Assembly (NCBI RefSeq): GCF_020524905.1
Contig: NZ_JAIVKI010000005.1
Span: forward strand, 163,929 to 227,928
DNA: 64,000 bases
From: Microbulbifer variabilis
GTDB taxonomy: Bacteria; Pseudomonadota; Gammaproteobacteria; Pseudomonadales; Cellvibrionaceae
Direction of reading: 5' to 3'
Shown piece after piece: positions 49,615 through 60,014 of this stretch (position 1 is its first letter; each line of letters starts with the position of its first letter). Under the pieces are notes generated by a model that made no database searches, had not been told where the DNA came from, and saw nothing but the letters and a program-made list of their open reading frames with translations. Position numbers and translations under genes: made by a program.

Positions 49615-50304
49615 GTGAAGGATTGCGAATTCAGTGACAATAAAGTCCTGCACAGCTGGCATAACAATGCCGAAGAGTGGGTCAAGGTGATAGATCGAGA
49701 GGCAATACCCAGCCGCAAACTGATCACCGACCAGGCAATTGTCGAAACTATCCTGGCGCATAGCCCCACTAGCGTACTGGATATTGGCTGTGGAGAGGGA
49801 TGGTTATCCCGCCGCCTGTCAGCAGAGGGAATAGAGGTCTGGGGTATCGACGGCGTAGCCGACTTAATATGTGAGGCCAGGCGCCGAGGGCAAGAGCGGC
49901 AGCACTTCCACACTCTCAGCTATGAAGAGCTGGACCCGCAGGCATTTGAGAATAAATTCGATTTAATGGCGTGCAACTTTTCTCTGATTGGAGAGAGATC
50001 AACCAACGTCGTTTTCAAAAATGCTTGCTCCCTACTAAATCCGCAAGGGTATCTGCTGGTGCAAACTCTACATCCTCTAATTTCTTGTGAAGCCGAAAAT
50101 TACCAGGATGGCTGGCGCCCTGGCTCCTGGGAGGGCATCGAGGGCAATTTTCAGGAGACAGCCCCCTGGTATTTCCGCACGGTATCCAGCTGGGTTCACC
50201 TGTTCATTGAACATGGTTTAGAGCTCACAACCCTGCGTGAACCGATTAATCCCACCAGCGGCAAGCCGGCCTCGCTAATCCTAGCTGGGCAGTTTCGTCT
50301 TTAG
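49615..50304 (+). CDS. class I SAM-dependent methyltransferase
   Basis: 229 residues. Motif I reads VLDIGCGEGWLSRRL (about residues 58-72), motif II GIDGVADLI, and motif III-like FDLMACNFSL. The N-terminal HSWHNNAEEWVKVID and the C-terminal aromatic-rich part resemble small-molecule or quinone-type methyltransferases; I cannot name the substrate. The start is a GTG at 49615, 83 bases from the divergent GMC gene. Confidence 0.82.
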   Translation: MKDCEFSDNKVLHSWHNNAEEWVKVIDREAIPSRKLITDQAIVETILAHSPTSVLDIGCGEGWLSRRLSAEGIEVWGIDGVADLICEARRRGQERQHFHTLSYEELDPQAFENKFDLMACNFSLIGERSTNVVFKNACSLLNPQGYLLVQTLHPLISCEAENYQDGWRPGSWEGIEGNFQETAPWYFRTVSSWVHLFIEHGLELTTLREPINPTSGKPASLILAGQFRL

Positions 50305-50730
50305 CCCTGGTTTCGTCAGCCCTAAGACAGGGATAGGGGCACCCACTTTTCAGCGCCAGATTAACAGCATAGACGCTTTCAACGACAACAAGGCTCTCAC
50401 GCCAACAAGGCACTTTTAAAGCTCGGTAAAATACAGCCCTTCAGACAAGATCAATTTTTCATCAACTGTGGCGTATCAATATCAAAATAATAATAAAAAA
50501 ACATTGGCGCTCCCCTGCTCACACCCAGGACTGCTTGGACAAAAATGGAAAAGAGTCCAATTCATGCGGCTTTCGGGGAAGTTTCCGTCAATTTGCGACT
50601 GTCCAGTAAGTGAAGTAGCAGAAGCCGCCTAATTTCAATGGGAAAACGCTTTGAGGTGAGTATCCCATAATAAATTCAACGACCGTTTGCGGCCTTCCGA
50701 AATGAGATGCAACACTCTGGGGTAGAAAAA
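50305..50730. other. intergenic region, no gene seen
   Basis: About 425 bases between two plus-strand genes. No terminator with a T-run after the methyltransferase gene, no ORF and no repeat were recognised. Confidence 0.5.
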
Positions 50731-51219
50731 ATGGCACTCTGCAGTTTCAGAATCAGACCGGGCAAATCCTTACCCAAGGCAGTTGGAATATTTCTATTGC
50801 CCACTTGCTGTATCTGCTCTGCCGACGAACTTTTTATCCCCGATTCTCAACAGGCCCTGAACATTCAATCGGAAAATTTGTATTTCTCCGACAGCGCATT
50901 CGCCATGGACAATGCCGCACTACTCCAGGCTGCGGACTACCTGCGCAACAACTCCATGAATAGCACCCAGCGGCGCCTCAACTACCAATGGCTGCAAATG
51001 CATACCAATCCCAGTGAATTCCGACCAACCACTGGAGGTAAAGCACTATTCAAAATTTTTAAGATCGGACTGGATACCTACAAGCAGCGCAATAAACGAA
51101 GCGTGCAGAAAAGTATCCTGCGATACACCACCAATCGGGGCAAAATAGGCAACTCGGTTGAGTATGGTATCAACCTTTCCGACGACAAATTCAAGGTCTC
51201 ATTCGAGTACGAATTTTAA
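50731..51219 (+). CDS. exported protein of unknown function
   Basis: 162 residues. The N-terminus MALCSFRIRPGKSLPKAVGIFLLPTCCICSADE reads as a signal peptide with basic n-region and possible cleavage after CSA. The mature part has a helical region (AALLQAADYLRNNS) and a C-terminal half rich in Lys/Arg ending in alternating beta-strand residues (EYGINLSDDKFKVSFEYEF), like the last strand of an outer-membrane or amyloid-type protein ending in Phe. An ATG at 50707 would add eight residues. I do not recognise the family. Confidence 0.6.
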   Translation: MALCSFRIRPGKSLPKAVGIFLLPTCCICSADELFIPDSQQALNIQSENLYFSDSAFAMDNAALLQAADYLRNNSMNSTQRRLNYQWLQMHTNPSEFRPTTGGKALFKIFKIGLDTYKQRNKRSVQKSILRYTTNRGKIGNSVEYGINLSDDKFKVSFEYEF

Positions 51220-51263
51220 CCCTGGCAGACAACTAGTCCTTGCCTTCCTCCAGGTTTGTTAGA

Positions 51264-51291
51264 ATCTCCGCCAATCAAATTTGGCGGAGAT
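51264..51291 (+). promoter_or_regulatory. hairpin that sequesters the RDD gene ribosome binding site
   Basis: ATCTCCGCCAA (51264-51274) pairs perfectly with TTGGCGGAGAT (51281-51291) across a 6-base loop. The right arm contains GGAG (51286-51289), the Shine-Dalgarno sequence of the GTG start at 51296. No T-run follows, so it is not a normal terminator. Folding of the mRNA would hide the ribosome binding site. Confidence 0.65.
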
Positions 51292-51295
51292 AGCC

Positions 51296-51787
51296 GTGAG
51301 CAGCTCAAATACCCCATCCTCATTTCCCGAACTTCCAATCGCCAGTGTCGGCCGACGCCTTGCAGCCCTGATGTACGACTTACTGATCCTGATGGGATTG
51401 ATGATGGTGTACGGGTTTATTGCGCTTCCAGTGGCTTCAATATTCGGTGGGTTGAACTGTCAGCCAGAGGCTTTGGACTACAGCCCCTGTGTCGGTGGCA
51501 CGATTTATCAACTGGGTGCTCTAGTGGTTATCGCCGGATACTTTTTCTGGTCCTGGCGCGTAGCCGGTCAAACTGTGGGTATGCGTGCGTGGCGTCTGAT
51601 ACTAGCCAACCCGGATGGAATGCAGCTCTCCTGGCGCCAATGTATCCTGCGCGCCATTGTGGCACCACTATCTATTGCCTGCCTGGGCCTCGGCTACTTT
51701 TCTGCCTGGGCCCGTTCCGACAAGGCCAGCTGGCATGACCTGATTTCAGAGTCCCAGGTACGCCTGCTGCCCAAGCCAAAAAAGTAA
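51296..51787 (+). CDS. RDD-family membrane protein
   Basis: 163 residues. VGRRLAALMYDLLILMGLMM at the start holds the R...D pattern of the RDD domain. Three to four membrane segments follow, with QTVGMRAWRLILANPDG and RCILRAIVAPLSI between them and ARSDKASWHDLISES near the end. The domain is found in small transporters or accessory membrane proteins of uncertain role. GTG at 51296 has GGAG 6 bases upstream, inside a strong hairpin. It ends 5 bases before the convergent lptG stop. Confidence 0.85.
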   Translation: MSSSNTPSSFPELPIASVGRRLAALMYDLLILMGLMMVYGFIALPVASIFGGLNCQPEALDYSPCVGGTIYQLGALVVIAGYFFWSWRVAGQTVGMRAWRLILANPDGMQLSWRQCILRAIVAPLSIACLGLGYFSAWARSDKASWHDLISESQVRLLPKPKK

Positions 51788-51792
51788 TCCCC

Positions 51793-52854
51793 CTAGCGGG
51801 CCCGCTTTAGCAATAGCCAGCCCGCGCCAAAACACAGAAGAACGGGCACGAGCACGGCCAACAGCGGTGGGAAGCCAAATACCAATGAGGAGGGACCGAG
51901 AATTCCCTGCAAGGTTTGGAAGATAATTCCCACCATAATCCCGGTGAAAACTCTTAACCCGGTGGTTACCTCGCGCAGGGGCCCAAAAATGAAAGAAATT
52001 GCCACCATAACCAAGCTGGCAATGGTCAGCGGTTGTAATATTTTCTTCCAGAACTCCAACCAGTAGCGGCCGGAATCTTCGCCTTTGCGATCTAAGTAAG
52101 TCCCGTAGTCCCAGAGGTTACGCGGGGAAAGATCCGAAGGCAGCGGCACGATGAGGGCAAATAACTCGGGCGAGATCTCAGCTTTCCATACACTGGTTGG
52201 CAGGTTTTTACTCTGTGTATCCTCCGGCAGGAACTGGGTGCTGCGGCTGTTCTCCAGCTGCCACTGCTCCCCCTGAAACTGCCCTCGTTCAGAGAACTCC
52301 ACCCACTTCAGCTCCCGGTTATCCGCAAACTGGTAACGGGTTACACCATAGAGTTCACCATCTGGCAGGGCGGCATTAAAATGCACAAATTCGCCGCTGT
52401 CTTTCAACCACAAACCGCTTTCAAGTCCGCTCGCCTCTAATTCCCCCAGGGCTCGCGCCTTGTTGTTCTCTGCGATCACGTTGGTTTTGGGAATGACGAA
52501 TTCCGCCAGGGCCAAGCCGATAAAAATCAGTAAAATGATCGGTTTCATCACTGCCCAAGCGATACGACCTATAGATACGCCAGCGGCGCGCATAACCGTC
52601 AGCTCGCTGGTACCGGCTAGTGTCCCCAGCCCCACCATACAGCCCACAAGCGCGGAAAAGCCCAACTGCTCATAAATGCGCCCCGGCAGTCTCCACATGA
52701 CATATTGTATTGCCTGACTAAAGCCGTAATCGCGCTTCAGGTCTCCCAATTGGTCGACGATGGCAGAGATGATATCCAAGCCGACAATGATAAGGAGCAC
52801 CACAAAAACCGCTAGGGCAATGGTACGGCCAATATACATATCCAACTTATACAT
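51793..52854 (-). CDS. lptG: LptG, LPS export ABC permease
   Basis: 353-residue YjgP/YjgQ-family inner-membrane permease. With LptF and the LptB ATPase it extracts LPS for transport to the outer membrane. It begins MYKLDMYIGRTI, has three N-terminal membrane segments, a periplasmic jellyroll-like domain and three C-terminal segments (VMVAISFIFGPLREVTTGLR is typical). The start at 52854 overlaps the lptF stop by 8 bases. An in-frame start at 52932 lies inside lptF and is rejected. Confidence 0.94.
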   Translation of the reverse strand: MYKLDMYIGRTIALAVFVVLLIIVGLDIISAIVDQLGDLKRDYGFSQAIQYVMWRLPGRIYEQLGFSALVGCMVGLGTLAGTSELTVMRAAGVSIGRIAWAVMKPIILLIFIGLALAEFVIPKTNVIAENNKARALGELEASGLESGLWLKDSGEFVHFNAALPDGELYGVTRYQFADNRELKWVEFSERGQFQGEQWQLENSRSTQFLPEDTQSKNLPTSVWKAEISPELFALIVPLPSDLSPRNLWDYGTYLDRKGEDSGRYWLEFWKKILQPLTIASLVMVAISFIFGPLREVTTGLRVFTGIMVGIIFQTLQGILGPSSLVFGFPPLLAVLVPVLLCFGAGWLLLKRAR

Positions 52855-53977
52855 CGGCCGACTCCTTAACACCTTCCGGCAATGGTTTGGGCTTAGGTCG
52901 CCAGTTCCTCGCCACCAGGAGTAGCAGTCCAATCAGCAGGAAAGGAGGGTGTACCAACCAGATCACCGCAGGGTTGGCAAACTTGCCATCCTCAATAGCC
53001 CCACGAACCCCCTGCAGAATCACCAGGTAAATGAGATACAGGAGTATCGCGGGAAACATCTTGATAAAGCGCCCCTGGCGGGGATTGGTGCGAGAGAGCG
53101 GTACCGCCAGCACGGCAACCACCAGCACCAGTACCGGCAAACTCAGGCGCCAGTAGAGGTAGGCTGTCTCCTTGGGGTTATCACTGCCCAACAACTGCAG
53201 AGTGGGGGCCGACTCCATCTGGTCGCGCCAACGACTTCGTAACTGTGGCGCTTCCATCAATACTTCATAGCTGGAAAACGCCATCTGCCGGTATTCCTGT
53301 TGTCCCGGCACTCCCTCATAACGATAACCATCGCGCAGTACCAGGTAGCGCAGCCCTGTCTCGGAATCGATTTGCTGAACACCTTCTTTGGCACGAATAA
53401 CCACCTGGTGATTCGCTTCTGTTTCTGCTTCTGTAGCCCTCAGCTCGGCGAGGAACACCCCCAGCATGATGGACTTATCCTCGCTCAGGGCCTCAGCGTA
53501 ATACACCGCCTGGCCACCACTGGTGGAAATAAATTTCCTCGGTTCCAGGTGATCAAACTCACTTCGGGACTTTTCCGCATTGAGCATCAGGTTGGAATAC
53601 TCTCGGCCGGCGGGAGTCAGGTACAAACTCATTGAGGCCACAAGCAGGGCCACTGCCATAGCCGGTGCCAAGGTGTAAAACAACAGGCGCCACTCGCTGA
53701 AACCACAGGCGTGCAGCACTGTCATTTCGCTCTCTACATAAAGACGCCCATAGGCCAAAAGAATCCCGACAAACAAGCCCAGTGGCAGTATTAATTCAAG
53801 GAATCCCGGCAGGCGAAATGCCATCAGGGAGAAAAGGATATCAGCCGAAAGATTCCCTGCGGCGGCTTCCGCAAGGTATTTCACGAATCGGCCACTCATC
53901 ACCATTAATAGCAAAACTGCGCTGACTGCCAGCGTGGCAAACAGCAGCTCGCGGCAGAGATAGCGAAAAATAATCAC
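52847..53977 (-). CDS. lptF: LptF, LPS export ABC permease
   Basis: 376-residue partner of LptG. N-terminus MIIFRYLCRELLFATLAVSAVLLLM, LELILPLGLFVGILLAYGRLYVESEM and the C-terminal LSRTNPRQGRFIKMFPAILLYL are family blocks. GTG start at 53977. The gene is divergent from pepA, the arrangement seen in E. coli and Pseudomonas. Confidence 0.95.
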   Translation of the reverse strand: MIIFRYLCRELLFATLAVSAVLLLMVMSGRFVKYLAEAAAGNLSADILFSLMAFRLPGFLELILPLGLFVGILLAYGRLYVESEMTVLHACGFSEWRLLFYTLAPAMAVALLVASMSLYLTPAGREYSNLMLNAEKSRSEFDHLEPRKFISTSGGQAVYYAEALSEDKSIMLGVFLAELRATEAETEANHQVVIRAKEGVQQIDSETGLRYLVLRDGYRYEGVPGQQEYRQMAFSSYEVLMEAPQLRSRWRDQMESAPTLQLLGSDNPKETAYLYWRLSLPVLVLVVAVLAVPLSRTNPRQGRFIKMFPAILLYLIYLVILQGVRGAIEDGKFANPAVIWLVHPPFLLIGLLLLVARNWRPKPKPLPEGVKESADV

Positions 53978-54165
53978 AGGGCGAACGAATTCCTTGGTGA
54001 TAGCGGTGTGATGAAATTGGACTCCAGTCGAACAAGTTTCCTACCGGGTACAGCAATCCATAGACGGGCAGGTTACACTTGTGCGACGCATTATCACTAA
54101 AAATTCTTGCTATGTCTCGGTTCAGAGCCATGCAATCTATTGTCAGATTTTAAGGAAAGCGAAAA

Positions 54166-55632
54166 ATGCAGTTCTCCGCAAAGGTCTCGGATATCTCCAA
54201 GCAGCGCGCAGCCTGTTCCATTATTTCGGTAGATGCCAAAAATGGCTTAAGCCCCAGTGGTAAAAACCTAGATCAACTCGCAGGGGGAGTCATTGGCAAA
54301 ATTCTCAAGCGCGGCGACCTGGGCGCAAAGCCTGGCAGCACTCAGTTAATTGATCTGCTGGACGGCCCCAGTGAGCGAGTGCTGGTGGTACGCACCGGTA
54401 AGGGAGATATCAGCCAGGCGGAATTTCGCAAACTGGCCAGCGCCAGTGCCGCAGTTGCGAAAAAGTTCAAGGAAGCCACCAGCTACCTGTGTGAGCTGGA
54501 AGTGAAAGGCGCGGACAAAACCTGGCAGGCCCAGCAAATTGCCTTGGCCACTGGATTGGCCTGCTATCGCTTCACTCAGTTCCTTACAGACGCCAAACCC
54601 TACCCCCTGGCTAAGTTCACCCTGCATGCCACCGACCGCAAACAACTGAAAGCCATCCAGAAGGGGATGGACATCGGTGCCGGCCAGGCGCTGGGCAGCA
54701 ATGTAGCGCGGGAACTTGGCGACCTGCCCAGCAATGTCTGTACCCCCAGCTACCTGGCGGCAGAGGCCCGCGCGCTGGCCAAAAAACATGCAAAGCTCAC
54801 CACGACTGTACTCGACGAGAAAAAAATGCAGGCGCTTGGCATGGGCGCCCTACTCAGCGTGGCCAAGGGCAGCGACCAGCCCCCGGCTCTGATCGCCATG
54901 AACTACAAGGGCGGTAAAACCAGTGAGAAACCTATTGTGCTGGTGGGCAAAGGCATCACTTTCGACAGCGGTGGTATCAGTATCAAGCCCGGCCAGGCCA
55001 TGGATGAAATGAAATACGATATGGGTGGCGCCGCCAGTGTTTTCGGTGTGATGAACGCCCTACTGGAACTGCAACCATCCATCAATGTGGTGGGCCTGGT
55101 TGCCGCCGCGGAAAATATGCCCAGCGGCCGAGCCAGCAAGCCCGGAGATATCGTCAAGTCTATGTCTGGCAAGACCATCGAGATTCTAAACACCGATGCC
55201 GAGGGTCGCCTGGTACTATGCGATGCGCTTACCTATGCCGGCAAGTACAAGCCCCGCGCAGTAATCGATATCGCCACCCTCACCGGTGCCTGCGTTATCG
55301 CCCTCGGCCATCACGCCAGCGGCCTCTACGCCAATAACGAAGAACTCGCCCAAGACCTGCTCAAAGCTGGCGAAAAAAGTGGCGACCGCGCTTGGCAAAT
55401 GCCACTGTGGGATGAGTACCAGCCCGCTCTGGATTCCAACTTTGCCGATATGCAAAACATTGGCGGACGCGATGCCGGTTCTGTTACCGCGGCCTGCTTC
55501 CTGTCCCGTTTTACCGAGGAGTACACCTGGGCACACATGGATATCGCTGGCAGCGCATGGAAATCCGGTGCGTGCAAAGGTGCCACCGGCCGACCAGTAC
55601 CGCTCCTGGTGGAATACCTGCTGGGAAAATAG
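54166..55632 (+). CDS. pepA: leucyl aminopeptidase (PepA)
   Basis: 488-residue M17 family di-metal aminopeptidase, hexameric in relatives, which in E. coli also acts in cer-type recombination and carAB regulation. Catalytic-domain motifs are VGKGITFDSGGISIKP (Lys and Asp ligands), KYDMGGAASVFG and the M17 signature NTDAEGRL at about residue 342. AAGGA precedes the ATG. holC follows after 89 bases, as in Pseudomonas. Confidence 0.96.
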   Translation: MQFSAKVSDISKQRAACSIISVDAKNGLSPSGKNLDQLAGGVIGKILKRGDLGAKPGSTQLIDLLDGPSERVLVVRTGKGDISQAEFRKLASASAAVAKKFKEATSYLCELEVKGADKTWQAQQIALATGLACYRFTQFLTDAKPYPLAKFTLHATDRKQLKAIQKGMDIGAGQALGSNVARELGDLPSNVCTPSYLAAEARALAKKHAKLTTTVLDEKKMQALGMGALLSVAKGSDQPPALIAMNYKGGKTSEKPIVLVGKGITFDSGGISIKPGQAMDEMKYDMGGAASVFGVMNALLELQPSINVVGLVAAAENMPSGRASKPGDIVKSMSGKTIEILNTDAEGRLVLCDALTYAGKYKPRAVIDIATLTGACVIALGHHASGLYANNEELAQDLLKAGEKSGDRAWQMPLWDEYQPALDSNFADMQNIGGRDAGSVTAACFLSRFTEEYTWAHMDIAGSAWKSGACKGATGRPVPLLVEYLLGK

Positions 55633-55721
55633 CTGCCAAAAGCGCACAATAGCCGCCCCCCAGCGGCTGTCGAAACGGCCCCTCGCGGGCCGTTGTCGTC
55701 TCAGTACAAATATAAGCCAGC

Positions 55722-56153
55722 ATGACCCGAATCGACTTTTACATTCTCTCCTCCGACCAGCCCCAGCAAGCGGATATTTTCGCCTGTCGCCTGGCGGAAA
55801 AGGCCTATCGCAACGGCCTGCGGGTTCTGATTGCGATCGACAACCAAGAGCGTGCCGAACATCTCGATCAATTGCTGTGGACCTTCCGCGAGGACAGTTT
55901 CCTGCCCCACGCCAACCAAGCTGATGGCGAGCTCGCCGTGATCGAAATCAACTGCGGCGAAGATCCACAGGCGCACCACGGCTTACTGATCAACCTGTGC
56001 AGCAAAGTTCCCAACTGGTTCAGCCGCTTCGAGCGCCTCGCCGAAATCGTTGTTCAGGAAACAACGGCCCTGCAGCGCTCACGATCGCGATTTGGTCACT
56101 TCCGCGATCGCGGATATCCGTTACAATCCCACAAGATCAACCAGAGCATGTAA
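55722..56153 (+). CDS. holC: DNA polymerase III subunit chi
   Basis: 143 residues. The clamp-loader chi subunit binds psi and SSB and links the replisome to single-stranded DNA. RIDFYILSSDQPQQADIFACRLAEKAY and LLWTFREDSFLPH are family signatures. It lies between pepA and the hypothetical gene before valS, the conserved gammaproteobacterial order. Confidence 0.93.
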   Translation: MTRIDFYILSSDQPQQADIFACRLAEKAYRNGLRVLIAIDNQERAEHLDQLLWTFREDSFLPHANQADGELAVIEINCGEDPQAHHGLLINLCSKVPNWFSRFERLAEIVVQETTALQRSRSRFGHFRDRGYPLQSHKINQSM

Positions 56154-56168
56154 TCACTGGCTACCACC

Positions 56169-57017
56169 ATGTCCGGTCGAAAAAACAAGCACAAGCAGCG
56201 CGGACAACCACGCAAACAGTCCAGCGAGCTTCTCGACGAACTGAACTCACTGCACGACCTCCTTAACAGTGACGATCTCGATGCAATTCCCCTGCTCAAT
56301 CAGATAGCAGGTCCGGCCAAGCCACAAGCACAAAAAACCACTTCTCTCGCAGATATTCCATTGTTATCCGTCGAGCCGAAATCCCCGACTCCCCCCACAA
56401 TGGAAGACGACTCAGAGGAGGAGTTCCTGGAACAAGAGGATTTGCCAATTTTATTTTCCCCGGTCGATGAAACTCTTACCGGTGAACATAAAGTGCAGCT
56501 GGCGGAATCAGATCTTGCCCTGTTGCGCCCCCTTCAGGACCTGCCAGGTAAGACCGCCGAGCCCCAGGCAAAAGCCCCAATGGTAGAGTTGCTGGATGAG
56601 AGCGATGATCAGCCAGGCAATGACACCCAGCTGGACAGTGGACACACTGAGCCAAATACCACTGATGCTGCTGAGACCTCAGAGGAGCGTCTTGCCCCTG
56701 CCCCCGAAAACCCGTTCCTGCCCGCCCATATCCGCTCGCGGTTGACCGGTGGACGAATCCCCGCAATTGCGGAGCCGGCCCAACCCAAGCCCAAAGCGAT
56801 CGAAACCGCCAGTGCAGGCACCCGCACCCAGGCACTGGTGATGGCCCAGGCGATCGCAGAGCGAGAGGGCCCCACAGAAAAACTGGAGCCCTCGGAAAAG
56901 GATCGCCAGCGCAGCGACCTGATTGAAGAACTGGTAGCCCAGCAGCTTCCCCAGCTGGAAAAACAGCTACGTGCCCAGATAGAAAAAGTGGTCGACGACC
57001 TGGGGATTTGGGACTGA
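56169..57017 (+). CDS. conserved hypothetical protein between holC and valS
   Basis: 282 residues, soluble. A basic N-terminus (SGRKNKHKQRGQPRKQ) is followed by a helix with ELLDELNSLHDLLN, a long acidic and Pro/Glu-rich disordered centre, and a C-terminal helical region ending LVAQQLPQLEKQLRAQIEKVVDDLG. A gene of this kind sits between holC and valS in Pseudomonas; no function is known to me. It starts 15 bases after holC and is probably in the same transcript. Confidence 0.75.
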   Translation: MSGRKNKHKQRGQPRKQSSELLDELNSLHDLLNSDDLDAIPLLNQIAGPAKPQAQKTTSLADIPLLSVEPKSPTPPTMEDDSEEEFLEQEDLPILFSPVDETLTGEHKVQLAESDLALLRPLQDLPGKTAEPQAKAPMVELLDESDDQPGNDTQLDSGHTEPNTTDAAETSEERLAPAPENPFLPAHIRSRLTGGRIPAIAEPAQPKPKAIETASAGTRTQALVMAQAIAEREGPTEKLEPSEKDRQRSDLIEELVAQQLPQLEKQLRAQIEKVVDDLGIWD

Positions 57018-57164
57018 GTGCGATTTAGCCCCAAAGCTGCCTTTTGCCCACCCTACCCCCGGCGGTATAATTGCCGCCTTTTCCGCGCAGACAGAGCAAT
57101 CGCCAGACTATCCTGAGCCAAAATGCTGCGCCCGCAGTCAGTTAACACAAGGTTTCCCACCCGC

Positions 57165-59939
57165 ATGGACAAAACATACCAGCCCAACGCCATCGAACAG
57201 CAGTGGTACAAAACCTGGGAGGAGAACGGCTACTTCAAGCCTTCCGGCGATACAGAAGCCAAGCCCTACTCCATTATGATCCCGCCGCCGAACGTCACCG
57301 GCAGCCTGCATATGGGTCACGGTTTCCAGGAGTCCATCATGGACGCCCTGATTCGCTACCACCGCATGCAGGGAGACAACACCCTGTGGCAAGTGGGCAC
57401 CGACCATGCCGGTATCGCCACCCAGATGGTGGTAGAGCGCCTGCTAGGCGCCGAAGGCATATCCCGCCACGACCTGGGCCGCGACAAGTTTATTGAGAAA
57501 GTCTGGGAGTGGAAGGAAGAGTCCGGCGGCACCATTACCCGCCAGCTGCGCCGCCTGGGTGCCAGCCCCGACTGGTCCCGCGAGCGCTTCACCATGGACG
57601 ACGGCTTCTACAAAGCGGTGCAGGAAGTCTTTATCAAACTATATGAAGACGGCCTAATTTATCGCGGCAAACGCCTGGTGAACTGGGACCCGAAATTCCA
57701 CACTGCGATTTCCGACCTGGAAGTATTAAACGAAGAAAAGCAGGGTCACCTGTGGCACTTCCGCTACCCGCTCTCCGACGGCTCCGGCCACTTGGTAGTT
57801 GCCACTACCCGCCCGGAAACCATGCTCGGTGATACCGCCGTGGCCGTACACCCGGAAGACGAGCGCTACCAGCAGCTGATCGGCAAGACCATCAAATTGC
57901 CCCTGACCGATCGCGAAATCCCGATTATTGCCGACGAATACGTCGACCGTGAATTCGGCACCGGCTGTGTAAAAATCACCCCGGCCCACGACTTCAACGA
58001 CTACGAGATGGGCCAGCGCCACAACCTCGAGATGATCAATATCCTCGATGCCGACGCCCACCTGAACGACGCCGTGCCGGAAAAATACCGCGGCATGGAG
58101 CGCTTTGCTGCGCGCACCCAGATTGTCGACGACCTGGACGCCCTCGGCCTGCTGGAAAAAGTAGAGCCCCACACCCTCAAGGTACCCCATGGCGACCGCT
58201 CCGGTGCCGTGATCGAGCCCTGGCTCACCGATCAATGGTACGTAAAAACCCAGCCCCTGGCCGATGAAGCCATCGCCGCCGTTGAAGATGGCCGCGTTGA
58301 ATTCGTACCGAAAAACTACGAAAATATGTATTTCTCCTGGATGCGCGATATCCAGGACTGGTGTATCTCCCGCCAGCTGTGGTGGGGCCACCGCATCCCC
58401 GCCTGGTATGACAACGAAGGCAAAGTCTACGTTGGCCGCAGCGAAGAAGAAGTGCGCGAGAAGCACAACCTGGGCGCCGACATCAGCCTGCGCCAGGACG
58501 ACGACGTACTCGACACCTGGTTCTCCTCCGGCCTGTGGACCTTCGGCACCCTGGGCTGGCCAGAAGATACCGAAGAACTGAAAGCCTTCCACCCCAGCTC
58601 CGTACTGGTCACCGGCTTCGATATTATTTTCTTCTGGGTCGCGCGCATGATGATGCTAACCCTCTACTTCAAGAAGGAAGTACCGTTTAACACCGTGTAC
58701 GTGCACGGCCTGGTGCGCGACAACCACGGCCAAAAGATGTCCAAATCCAAGGGCAACGTGATCGATCCCATCGATTTGATCGACGGTATCGACCTGGAGA
58801 GCCTGGTACAGAAACGCACCAGCGGCCTGATGCAGCCGCACCTGCGCGAGAAAATCGAAAAGCAAACCCGTAAGGACTTCCCCGAAGGTTTCTCCGCTTT
58901 TGGTACCGATGCCCTGCGCTACACCTACTACTCACTGGCATCCACCGGCCGCGACATCAAGTTTGATGTGGGCCGTATCGAAGGCTTCCGCAACTTCTGT
59001 AACAAGATTTGGAACGCCTCCCGCTACGTGCTGCAAAACTGTGAAGGGCAGGACTGTGGCCAGGACAACAGCAGCGACTATGAATTGACCATCGCCGACC
59101 GCTGGATTATTTCCCAGCTGCAGCGCACCGAAATCACCGTGCACGAAGCCATGGACACCTACCGCTTCGACCTCGCCTCCCAGGCCCTGTACGACTTTAT
59201 CTGGAGCGAGTACTGCAGCTGGTACCTGGAACTGTCCAAGCCGGTACTGTGGGACGACAACGCCTCCGACGCAGTGAAGAAGGGCACTCGCCGTACCCTG
59301 ATCCGCGTACTGGAAACCATTTTGCGTCTGGCTCACCCACTGATGCCGTTTATCACCGAAGAAATCTGGCAGCGTGTAAAAACCCTCGCCGGTTCCAACG
59401 GTGACACCATTATGCTGCAGCAGTACCCTGAAGCCGATAACAGCAAGATCGACGAGGAAGCGGAAGCGGCTGTTGCCTGGTTGAAGCAGGTTATCGAAGG
59501 CGTGCGCAATATTCGCGGTGAAATGAATATTTCCCCGGCGAAGAAAATCCCACTTATCCTGCGCGGCGGTTCCAGCCGTGACCAAGAACTGCTGGCGCAA
59601 GCCCGCAGCCTGCTAATCAAACTGGCGAGCCTAGAAGAAATCACCTGGCTGGAAAGTGGAGAAGCTGCACCAGCCTCCGCAACAGCCCTGGTAGGCGATA
59701 TGGAATTGCTGGTACCCATGGCCGGCCTCATCGACGTTAAAGCCGAGAGCGCCCGTCTACAAAAAGAGATTGATAAACTTTCCAAAGAACTCGCACGAGT
59801 TGAAGGCAAACTCAACAATCCCAAGTTTGTAGACAAAGCCCCCGAAGCCGTTGTTGCCAAGGAGAAGGACAAGCTTGCAGAAATGAAAGGTGCCCAAGAG
59901 CGTTTGCAACAGCAACTTGAGGAAATCAGTAACCTTTAA
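57165..59939 (+). CDS. valS: valyl-tRNA synthetase
   Basis: 924-residue class Ia synthetase that charges tRNA-Val. HIGH-like motif [13 protein letters not shown], the editing (CP1) domain with [17 protein letters not shown], the KMSKS loop [10 protein letters not shown], an anticodon-binding helical domain and the C-terminal coiled coil ([19 protein letters not shown]) are all intact. The N-terminus [15 protein letters not shown] supports the ATG at 57165; an in-frame ATG at 57123 would add 14 residues. A strong terminator follows. Confidence 0.96.
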   Translation: MDKTYQPNAIEQQWYKTWEENGYFKPSGDTEAKPYSIMIPPPNVTGSLHMGHGFQESIMDALIRYHRMQGDNTLWQVGTDHAGIATQMVVERLLGAEGISRHDLGRDKFIEKVWEWKEESGGTITRQLRRLGASPDWSRERFTMDDGFYKAVQEVFIKLYEDGLIYRGKRLVNWDPKFHTAISDLEVLNEEKQGHLWHFRYPLSDGSGHLVVATTRPETMLGDTAVAVHPEDERYQQLIGKTIKLPLTDREIPIIADEYVDREFGTGCVKITPAHDFNDYEMGQRHNLEMINILDADAHLNDAVPEKYRGMERFAARTQIVDDLDALGLLEKVEPHTLKVPHGDRSGAVIEPWLTDQWYVKTQPLADEAIAAVEDGRVEFVPKNYENMYFSWMRDIQDWCISRQLWWGHRIPAWYDNEGKVYVGRSEEEVREKHNLGADISLRQDDDVLDTWFSSGLWTFGTLGWPEDTEELKAFHPSSVLVTGFDIIFFWVARMMMLTLYFKKEVPFNTVYVHGLVRDNHGQKMSKSKGNVIDPIDLIDGIDLESLVQKRTSGLMQPHLREKIEKQTRKDFPEGFSAFGTDALRYTYYSLASTGRDIKFDVGRIEGFRNFCNKIWNASRYVLQNCEGQDCGQDNSSDYELTIADRWIISQLQRTEITVHEAMDTYRFDLASQALYDFIWSEYCSWYLELSKPVLWDDNASDAVKKGTRRTLIRVLETILRLAHPLMPFITEEIWQRVKTLAGSNGDTIMLQQYPEADNSKIDEEAEAAVAWLKQVIEGVRNIRGEMNISPAKKIPLILRGGSSRDQELLAQARSLLIKLASLEEITWLESGEAAPASATALVGDMELLVPMAGLIDVKAESARLQKEIDKLSKELARVEGKLNNPKFVDKAPEAVVAKEKDKLAEMKGAQERLQQQLEEISNL

Positions 59940-59982
59940 TGGTTCTGGTAATCCGCTCCATTAAAGAGCGGATCTGATTTAA

Positions 59983-60014
59983 AAAAGGGGGCTCTGCCCC
60001 CTTTTCTTTTTTTG
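59983..60014 (+). terminator. valS terminator
   Basis: 10-bp stem AAAAGGGGGC / GCCCCCTTTT with a 3-base loop, followed by CTTTTTTT. A second hairpin (ATCCGCTC / GAGCGGAT, 59951-59973) lies just before it. Confidence 0.9.
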
